From Candidatus Ruthturnera sp. (GTDB taxonomy: Bacteria; Pseudomonadota; Gammaproteobacteria; PS1; Pseudothioglobaceae), in assembly GCA_018648985.1 (NCBI GenBank), contig JABGOT010000109.1:1-13141 (forward strand): a stretch of 13,141 bases of DNA, in the 5' to 3' direction. The notes below the pieces were generated by a model. That model was not told the origin of the DNA. It saw only the letters and a list, made by a program, of their open reading frames with translations, and made no database searches. Both the position numbers and the translations under genes were made by a program. Below, one piece after another: positions 6,767 through 11,534 of the stretch (position 1 is the first letter of the stretch; each line of letters opens with the position of its first letter).

Positions 6767-7291
6767 TTATTTTTGAGCTTTCTGTAAGTTTGACAAATCT
6801 TTAAGCACGGTTGTCACGTGAGTTTGCGGGTCGACACTTTTGTAAATCTTGGCGATATCACCAGCCGGATTAACAATAAAACTATTTCTCTTAGCAAACT
6901 TAACAACCCAATAATCTCCTAGCGAATCATACTGCTTGGCTACTTTGCCATCAGGGTCAGAAAGGATAGAAAACGGCAGGCTATTCTTATTAGAAAATCG
7001 TTGATGAGATTCTACATCGTCTAAGCTAATACCAAACACCACCGCCCGTTTGGCGATGATGTGATTAATCGCATCCCTAAAACTACACGCTTCAGTGGTA
7101 CAACCTGGCGTATCGTCTTTTGGGTAAAAATACACCACTACCCATTGTCCTTGATAATTACTCAAAGTGTGTTGCTTATTGTGCTGATCTGTCAAAGTAA
7201 AATCAGGCGCACTTTGCCCTAGCTGAATTGCAGCCTGAGATTGAGAAAACAAACCCAAAAAGCCAGTTATAAGAATCATTTTTTTCATCAT
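6767..7291 (-). CDS. Exported peroxiredoxin, BCP/PrxQ family
   Basis: Thiol peroxidase reducing H2O2 and organic peroxides. The thioredoxin-fold core is clear: APDFTLTDQ, VVVYFYPKDDTPGCTTEACS with peroxidatic Cys64 and resolving Cys69 (five-residue spacing, atypical 2-Cys PrxQ type), then GISLDDVESHQRF and LPFSILSDPDG. Unlike cytoplasmic BCP it begins with a signal peptide, MMKKMILITGFLGLFSQSQA, so the enzyme is predicted to be periplasmic and would need a periplasmic thiol donor. Either of two adjacent ATGs (7291 or 7288) may start it; neither has a good Shine-Dalgarno. The start lies 4 nt after the kinase stop, so it is the third gene of the regulator operon and is probably translated by reinitiation. 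This placement hints that the two-component system senses or answers envelope oxidative stress. Confidence 0.92.
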   Translation of the reverse strand: MMKKMILITGFLGLFSQSQAAIQLGQSAPDFTLTDQHNKQHTLSNYQGQWVVVYFYPKDDTPGCTTEACSFRDAINHIIAKRAVVFGISLDDVESHQRFSNKNSLPFSILSDPDGKVAKQYDSLGDYWVVKFAKRNSFIVNPAGDIAKIYKSVDPQTHVTTVLKDLSNLQKAQK

Positions 7292-7295
7292 TTTT

Positions 7296-8765
7296 TTACG
7301 TTTTAATTGGAAATTTTAAAGTAGCCTCGGCACCGTCTTTTTTCATAAAACGATTCTTAAGTGTTACTGAGCCACCATGAAGGTGCATAATTTTTTTCAC
7401 AAAGCGCAATCCTAAGCCGTTTCCACGCTTGCCAGTATCTGGGCGAGCCACACTATAAAAACGCGTAAATATTCTTCCTTTGGCATATTCAGGAATACCT
7501 TCTCCTTCGTCTAACACCTTAATTTGAACATTGCGATTAGACTCTCTAACCTTGATTTGAACGGTACTTCCATTCGGTGTAAATGAAATAGCGTTGTCAA
7601 TGATATTACTAATAGCTTGCTCGGCCAAGATCGCCTCTACTTCTATTTCTGCATCGCCTTCAACATCATCTTTTATTTCAATACTTTTTGATTTAATTAG
7701 CCCTTTGCGCGTTGGTGAATTTAGCACGTTTTTTATCAAGCGTTTGACGCTGATTTTTTCAACATTATCAAGTGCATCTCTACGCTCTAGTTTTGACAAA
7801 TCTAAGATGCGACTTACCAACAAATCCATGCGGCTATTTGCATCTAAAATATTTTTAATAAAATGCGTTCTTTGCTCATCATCCATTGGCAGCAACAAGG
7901 TTTCTGCCGTTAAGCGAATACCCGTAATAGGGGATCTGATCTCGTGCGCCATGATCGAGATAAACTCCTCAATATATTCTTTATCTTCTAGCTCTGCTCG
8001 TAGTTTCTCAATGGCTTTTGATAAATCTGCAAATTCAGCTTGTCGAATATTAGGCGAGGCAACATTCTCGCCTTTAGATAGGCTGGTGGTGTACTTGATT
8101 AATTTTTTAGTAGAGCGTGACACCATTAGGCTAATGCCCAATCCAAACAACAATGAAATTAAAAAGATAACCATTGCATAGTATTTAATTTGCTCTTCTT
8201 GAGTGACAGAAAACGCCCTAAGTTTAGAGGCTTGCTTAACCACGGTTAGTGAGCCAAACCTAGCGCCTTTGTGATAGATTGGTGCCGCTACATAAAAGGC
8301 TTTTTCATCAGAAGTTGGGTTTTTATTGTCCCGATCATAAGCGCTAGATCTAGAGCCGTACTTGCCTTTAAGGGTTAAATACACATCATTATCTCTGGAG
8401 AAGTCTTCCCCTACATAGCGCCCAGTAGAGTCATAAATAACCTGACCTTTTAGATCGGTGATGTAGATTTGTAATGAGGCTTGATTTTTAGCAAAATCAT
8501 AAATTTTTGCATCAAACTTTCGGTTCAAATAAGTAGAGGTGATTCGATCAAATTTATCAATATTAATTTGATCATTTTCAATATCAAAAGTCAGTGATTG
8601 CGCCAACAAATTAGCCGTGTCAATCATCACTTCTTCAGCGGCTTTGTCAATGCCCTTACTAAGCTTACCCGGCGCTGAATCTACCAAATACCAAGCAATA
8701 CCACTACTGATAATCAAGTAAGAAACAAACACCTTAACACCTAAGGTTGGTCTTAATAAATTCAT
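7296..8765 (-). CDS. Sensor histidine kinase, CreC-like
   Basis: Inner-membrane sensor kinase of 489 residues. TM1 is at about 9-27 and TM2 at about 195-215, enclosing a periplasmic Cache-like domain. The stretch LQIYITDLKGQVIYDSTGR, GEDFSRDNDVYLTLKGKYGS and FYVAAPI resembles E. coli CreC (YMTDAQGKVLFDS, GQDYSRWNDVWLTLRGQYGA, MYVAAPI) strikingly in spacing and sequence. After a HAMP-like linker come the H-box MAHEIRSPI (His274), N-box IIDNAISFTPNG (Asn387, Asn391), G1 DEGEGIPE (419-426), F-box FTRFYS and G2 GNGLGL (449-453), so phosphotransfer should be intact. CreC is about 474 residues. It overlaps the regulator stop by 4 nt (ATGA) and precedes the peroxiredoxin. The alternative PdsS/PsdS kinase of the marine sortase system is, from memory, longer, so CreC type is preferred. 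Confidence 0.9.
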   Translation of the reverse strand: MNLLRPTLGVKVFVSYLIISSGIAWYLVDSAPGKLSKGIDKAAEEVMIDTANLLAQSLTFDIENDQINIDKFDRITSTYLNRKFDAKIYDFAKNQASLQIYITDLKGQVIYDSTGRYVGEDFSRDNDVYLTLKGKYGSRSSAYDRDNKNPTSDEKAFYVAAPIYHKGARFGSLTVVKQASKLRAFSVTQEEQIKYYAMVIFLISLLFGLGISLMVSRSTKKLIKYTTSLSKGENVASPNIRQAEFADLSKAIEKLRAELEDKEYIEEFISIMAHEIRSPITGIRLTAETLLLPMDDEQRTHFIKNILDANSRMDLLVSRILDLSKLERRDALDNVEKISVKRLIKNVLNSPTRKGLIKSKSIEIKDDVEGDAEIEVEAILAEQAISNIIDNAISFTPNGSTVQIKVRESNRNVQIKVLDEGEGIPEYAKGRIFTRFYSVARPDTGKRGNGLGLRFVKKIMHLHGGSVTLKNRFMKKDGAEATLKFPIKT

Positions 8766-9439
8766 AGTATTAGGCTGTAACCAATGCCTCTGTGGGTTGT
8801 GATGTATTTCTTATCTTGGTCAATTTTTTTCAATGTTTTTCGAATAGATTTAATATGGGTATTAATGGTGGCTTCATCAGATCCAGTTTCTCTATCATGG
8901 ATAACACTTAGCAATATTCTACGAGTAAAAACTTGGTTAGGGTGTTTAACAAGGTGGGTTAATATCTTGCATTCAGCAGGGGTTAGTGACAACACCTGGT
9001 CTTTGAAAGACAGCTTTTGTAATGCCTCGTTAAAACTAAATACTGAGTTAGTTTTTTTAGCAGAAGGCTTGGTTCTTCTAAGTAAGGCTTTAATCTTGGC
9101 AATGATGATTCTTGGGCTGTCTGATCCATTTTTTTTAACAATGTAATCATCAGCTTCTAAGCCCTCAAGTGCCACCACTTGATCTTCAGAAGCGTGTCTC
9201 GCAGTAAGAACAATAACAGGAGTGGTAGATGATCTTCTAATATTCCTAAGCACATCAAAACCAGCGATATCTGGCAGGCCAAGATCAAGAATAGTTAAGT
9301 CTACTTGATTGTGTTCAAAATAATGCAACGCCTCACCACCAGTGGTAAACCATTCACAATTAAAACCCTCATATTCAATAGCAAATTTAAGAGCTTCGGC
9401 AATAGTTTTGTCGTCTTCAACAATGAGGATATTTGGCAT
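8762..9439 (-). CDS. Response regulator, OmpR/PhoB family, CreB-like
   Basis: A 225-residue transcription factor. The receiver domain (1-120) has the acid pair Glu8/Asp9/Asp10, phospho-acceptor Asp52 in TILDLGLPDIAGFDVL, switch Thr79 in VLTAR and Lys102. The winged-helix domain (about 130-225) has LTPAECKILTHLVKHP, TINTHIKSIRKTLKKID and THRGIGYSL, matching CreB (VDTHIKTLRAKLRAIN, THRGMGYSL). Odd point: the conserved Lys-Pro at the end of beta5 reads Lys102-Lys103, and the loop to alpha5 (NGSDSPR) looks about three residues longer than in CreB. The codons span an eight-A run, but the frame is intact on both sides. First gene of the operon, with no strong Shine-Dalgarno. The phased TTCAT repeats lie in its upstream region, so autoregulation is possible. 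Confidence 0.92.
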   Translation of the reverse strand: MPNILIVEDDKTIAEALKFAIEYEGFNCEWFTTGGEALHYFEHNQVDLTILDLGLPDIAGFDVLRNIRRSSTTPVIVLTARHASEDQVVALEGLEADDYIVKKNGSDSPRIIIAKIKALLRRTKPSAKKTNSVFSFNEALQKLSFKDQVLSLTPAECKILTHLVKHPNQVFTRRILLSVIHDRETGSDEATINTHIKSIRKTLKKIDQDKKYITTHRGIGYSLIL

Positions 9440-9505
9440 AACTTGTTATGTAATTTTTATAAGATGTGCGTATTGTAATTTATAAATACATGCCATAAAA
9501 GCCTC

Positions 9506-9570
9506 TTCATTTAATCTTCATCAAATCTTCATTTATAAAACATTTGATGTTCATTATTACCCCCTAAACT
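9506..9570 (+). promoter_or_regulatory. 11-bp phased TTCAT repeat array and promoter upstream of the SH3-anchor gene
   Basis: Perfect TTCAT begins at 9506, 9517, 9528 and 9550, all in one 11-bp register; the register position at 9539 holds AACAT. The first three are separated by TTAATC and CAAATC. A -10-like TAAACT (9565-9570) begins 15 bp after the start of the last repeat, in place of a -35 box. The layout fits activation by an OmpR/PhoB-family regulator, and the unit resembles the E. coli CreB tag TTCAC-N6-TTCAC. The CreB-like regulator is divergently encoded about 70 bp away. Binding is inferred. Confidence 0.65.
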
Positions 9571-9607
9571 GTGCTCATTGTTTTTAGTAAATTGGATAAA
9601 AAATCTT

Positions 9608-10243
9608 ATGCGTAAACTCCTCCTCTTAGTTATGTTCTCAAGCGGTGTTATGGCCAACTCAACACTTTATGTTGATGACAAGGTCAAAATACCGATGCGC
9701 TCAGATGCTTCGATTACTAAAGGCAATATTATTACTAAACTAGGCATACATACACCTGTTAGCTTAATTAAAAAGCAAACCAATGGCTGGAGCCATATTA
9801 AATACCAAGACAAGCAAGGTTGGATCATTAGCAGATACCTGACCAACACCAAGCCTATACAAACCTCTAATGGTAAGCTTAAGCAGCAAAAAAATAAAAT
9901 CACTCAGCTAAATAAAAATAACCAGGCCCAACAGCAAACCATTGCCAAGCTAAAGCAAGCACTTAGTCAGCAGCAACAATCTGTTGCTACATTAAAGGCA
10001 GAATCAGCGCAGTACGACACACAAGTGCTAGCGCTAAGCAAGCTACGCAACAAGATGAACAACCTTGATCAAACCAATACAGATTTGATAGATCAAGTAA
10101 AACTTTTAAAAAGCCAATCATCCGCCATGCACAGCACCGATTTTTTAACTATTATTTCTACTTTGATGCTATTTGCAGGTTTAGCAGGGGGTTACTTTGT
10201 AAGTAAGGCTAACGAAAATAGAAACAATATTTATACGATTTAA
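9608..10243 (+). CDS. SH3b domain, coiled-coil, C-terminal membrane anchor protein (YgiM-like)
   Basis: A 211-residue envelope protein. The ATG at 9608 starts a signal peptide, MRKLLLLVMFSSGVMA; the in-frame TTG at 9578 would add a non-signal extension. Then come a bacterial SH3 domain (about 20-80, with MRSDAS, NGWSHIKYQ and QGWIISRYL), a Gln/Lys-rich coiled coil (about 88-172) and a single membrane span at 179-198 followed by a short charged tail. This order (signal, SH3b, coiled coil, TM) is that of E. coli YgiM and the SH3-and-anchor family, thought to sit in the inner membrane with the SH3b domain in the periplasm, possibly binding cell-wall peptide. The phased repeat promoter and the downstream sortase-like gene tie it to the sortase module; its exact role there is not known. 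Confidence 0.87.
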   Translation: MRKLLLLVMFSSGVMANSTLYVDDKVKIPMRSDASITKGNIITKLGIHTPVSLIKKQTNGWSHIKYQDKQGWIISRYLTNTKPIQTSNGKLKQQKNKITQLNKNNQAQQQTIAKLKQALSQQQQSVATLKAESAQYDTQVLALSKLRNKMNNLDQTNTDLIDQVKLLKSQSSAMHSTDFLTIISTLMLFAGLAGGYFVSKANENRNNIYTI

Positions 10244-10255
10244 CGAACCTCACAA

Positions 10256-10288
10256 CAACTATCAATCCTCCTCCTTTTTTGATAGTTG
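10256..10288 (+). terminator. Hairpin after the SH3-anchor gene, with CCTCCT-containing loop
   Basis: CAACTATCAA (10256-10265) pairs perfectly with TTGATAGTTG (10279-10288) around a 13-nt pyrimidine loop containing TCCTCCTCC. There is no T-run after the stem, so it is a poor intrinsic terminator. It may instead stabilise the mRNA end or act in regulation, because the loop is complementary to a Shine-Dalgarno. Confidence 0.4.
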
Positions 10289-10303
10289 AGGTACCCGACC
10301 GAG

Positions 10304-10331
10304 ATCAATGCCATTCCTTGTTGTCATTGAT
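10304..10331. repeat. Inverted repeat upstream of the sortase-like gene
   Basis: ATCAATG (10304-10310) and CATTGAT (10325-10331) form a perfect 7-bp inverted repeat with a 14-bp centre. It lies about 30 bp before the start codon of the sortase-like gene. It could be an operator half-site pair or a small hairpin. Function is unknown. Confidence 0.4.
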
Positions 10332-10359
10332 TGAGGTCACTTTATTATAGGAAAACAAT

Positions 10360-10800
10360 ATGCGCGAAGAAATGCAACAAAAACACTGGTCAAGCTCAAA
10401 CGTATTCCCTGTCTTTAAGCTTACCGCGCCACAGCACAATCAAGAGTTTGTCGTGCTCGAAGGCGATGGTGACGATGCCTTGCTATTTGGCCCAGGCAGG
10501 TCGTCTTCTAGTTACCTTCCGGGCGATTGTGGCACGGTTATTATCCATGCCTATCATCACTTTATTTTTTTGCAAAATATCAATCTGAATGATCAAATCA
10601 TCCTTAACGATCAAATGGGCACAGAGTATCAATACTGTGTGCTTGATGTTGGCATTATCGATCTAGACAAAACCCAAATAGAAATTAGCAATATTGACGA
10701 GCTCAAGCTCGTTACTCCTTGGCCATTTGATGGCTTCACTAAAGACAACACGTTGCGTTATATTGTCACTGCGAGAAAATATGAAACCTATCAAAACTAA
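10360..10800 (+). CDS. Class GN (marine proteobacterial) sortase homologue lacking the catalytic Cys and the membrane anchor
   Basis: 146 residues. The body follows class GN sortases along its length: VVLEGDGDDALLFGPGR, SYLPGD, FIFLQNINLNDQIIL, YQYCVLDVGIID, ELKLVTPWPFDGF and TLRYIVTARK, against family patterns such as VLAGxSGExLAFGPGH, ALPGE, FxFLxxLxPGD, LTLVTCYPFDA and PLRYVVxA. The active-site Thr-Cys is Thr119-Pro120, so the nucleophile is gone; the codon is CCT. The usual GHRDTHF around the catalytic His reads IHAYHHF with a gap of about two residues, so His63 may align with it. Arg133 is kept. The N-terminal transmembrane helix is absent: a stop codon sits just upstream in frame and AGGA (10349-10352) precedes the ATG. 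With no signal, a cytoplasmic location is expected. The reading frame is intact, so this is a diverged pseudoenzyme rather than obvious decay. Two other Cys (57, 93) are not at the active-site position. Confidence 0.82.
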   Translation: MREEMQQKHWSSSNVFPVFKLTAPQHNQEFVVLEGDGDDALLFGPGRSSSSYLPGDCGTVIIHAYHHFIFLQNINLNDQIILNDQMGTEYQYCVLDVGIIDLDKTQIEISNIDELKLVTPWPFDGFTKDNTLRYIVTARKYETYQN

Positions 10801-10918
10801 AACAAACAAAGCAGTAAAGCTATTCAGAATCATGGATATGCACATCACTGAGCAGCAATTAAAACAAGCCAAAGCTTGGTATTCAAGCGCTAAAAAAATC
10901 CAACAAAAAACACATTAG
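10781..10918 (+). CDS. Possible 45-residue basic protein overlapping the sortase-like gene
   Basis: The frame reads MKPIKTKTNKAVKLFRIMDM, then HITEQQLKQAKAWYSSAKKI and QQKTH to a TAG. It is strongly basic and likely helical. The start overlaps the last 20 nt of the sortase-like gene, as is common for coupled genes, but the Shine-Dalgarno is weak (GAGA). The stretch after 10800 would otherwise be non-coding. No family is recognised, and it may be spurious. Confidence 0.4.
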   Translation: MKPIKTKTNKAVKLFRIMDMHITEQQLKQAKAWYSSAKKIQQKTH

Positions 10919-10938
10919 AAAAATCTAATAAAAATCCC

Positions 10939-10964
10939 ATAAAGTTCACCATGAACTTTATAAT
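10939..10964 (+). promoter_or_regulatory. Perfect inverted repeat overlapping a -10 element
   Basis: ATAAAGTTCA-CCA-TGAACTTTAT (10939-10961) is a perfect 10-bp inverted repeat with a 3-nt centre. A perfect TATAAT (10959-10964) overlaps its right arm, and no good -35 is visible. A repressor or activator operator for the gene at 10995 is likely; a hairpin ending the preceding transcript is the alternative, but there is no T-run. Confidence 0.55.
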
Positions 10965-10994
10965 ATCATCTCAAATTTAACAGGAATCAAACAC

Positions 10995-11399
10995 GTGAAA
11001 AAACACTTAATCGCAATAAGCATCGCCATGACTTTAACAACAACTGTATCTGCTGATAACAAGCAGGGCTTCGATAATCTTGAAGACTTTGGCTCTACAT
11101 TAGGCCGCACAGTTGACACTGGTTTTAACAAAGTAATTGATGGCATTAACTATATCTTTGAGTTACCAAACGACACCAAAAAATGGACAGTATCGCAAGT
11201 AGAAGAATTAAAAGACAGAATCTGTGAAAAACCTACAACCATCATTAAAGAAGTTATTAAAGAAGTTGAAGTTATCAAGGTAGTAGAAAAAATTATCAAC
11301 GTGCCTGCCATGCCAAAAGAGCGCCAATGTAGCACCAAGCGCCAGTCAGACAGATTTGGCAATGTCGATGAGGTGATTACTTGTACTGAGTGGAAATAA
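10995..11399 (+). CDS. Small secreted protein of unknown function with three cysteines
   Basis: 134 residues from a GTG start, chosen because AGGA (10982-10985) lies 9 nt upstream and a signal peptide follows directly (MKKHLIAISIAMTLTTTVSA, cleavage before DNKQ). The mature protein has an N-terminal part with GFDNLEDFGSTLGRTVDTGF and an aromatic IDGINYIFELPND segment. A charged Val/Ile/Lys/Glu helix follows (EVIKEVEVIKVVEKI, about 86-100), and then a C-terminal piece with Cys112 and Cys130; Cys77 lies before the helix. Cys112 and Cys130 could form a disulfide in the periplasm. No LPxTG-like motif is present, so it is not an evident sortase substrate. It sits between the sortase-like gene and the vWA gene, with its own -10/operator and a strong terminator, so it is probably monocistronic. 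Family not recognised. Confidence 0.8.
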   Translation: MKKHLIAISIAMTLTTTVSADNKQGFDNLEDFGSTLGRTVDTGFNKVIDGINYIFELPNDTKKWTVSQVEELKDRICEKPTTIIKEVIKEVEVIKVVEKIINVPAMPKERQCSTKRQSDRFGNVDEVITCTEWK

Positions 11400-11420
11400 C
11401 TCCTCACTAAACACTTGATT

Positions 11421-11448
11421 AAAAAGGTCGCTTATGCGGCCTTTTTTT
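11421..11448 (+). terminator. Rho-independent terminator before the vWA gene
   Basis: AAAAAGGTCGC (11421-11431), loop TTAT, GCGGCCTTTTTTT (11436-11448), with one G-T pair in the stem and a seven-T tail. Confidence 0.92.
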
Positions 11449-11452
11449 ACGC

Positions 11453-11506
11453 TTCATTAATAAAACACGCAAACCACATTAGTACTTCATCTTCATTTTA
11501 GATAAT
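11453..11506 (+). promoter_or_regulatory. 11-bp phased TTCAT-like array and -10 upstream of the VIT/vWA gene
   Basis: In one 11-bp register: TTCAT at 11453, AACAC at 11464, CACAT at 11475 and TTCAT at 11486. GATAAT (11501-11506, five of six to consensus) starts 15 bp after the last repeat, the same geometry as at the SH3-anchor gene. An extra out-of-phase TTCAT lies at 11492. No -35 box fits. Control by the CreB-like regulator is inferred; the two middle units match only at CAT/CAC. Confidence 0.55.
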
Positions 11507-11534
11507 AACGGCTTTCAACCAAATGGAAGTCATC

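Noticed and set aside
8762..9439. Naming the regulator and kinase PdsR/PdsS of the marine dedicated sortase system because of the nearby vWA sortase target
   Set aside because: The kinase sensor region and the regulator C terminus match CreC and CreB patterns much better, and the kinase is shorter than I recall for PdsS. The alternative is kept as a check only.
9473..9478. TACAAT on the minus strand as the -10 of the regulator operon
   Set aside because: No -35 at a proper distance and other AT-rich matches nearby are equally good, so the promoter cannot be placed.
10321..10348. TTGTCA-16-TATTAT promoter before the sortase-like gene
   Set aside because: The predicted start near 10355 would lie downstream of the AGGA ribosome site and only 5 nt before the ATG, so the site would be excluded from the mRNA.
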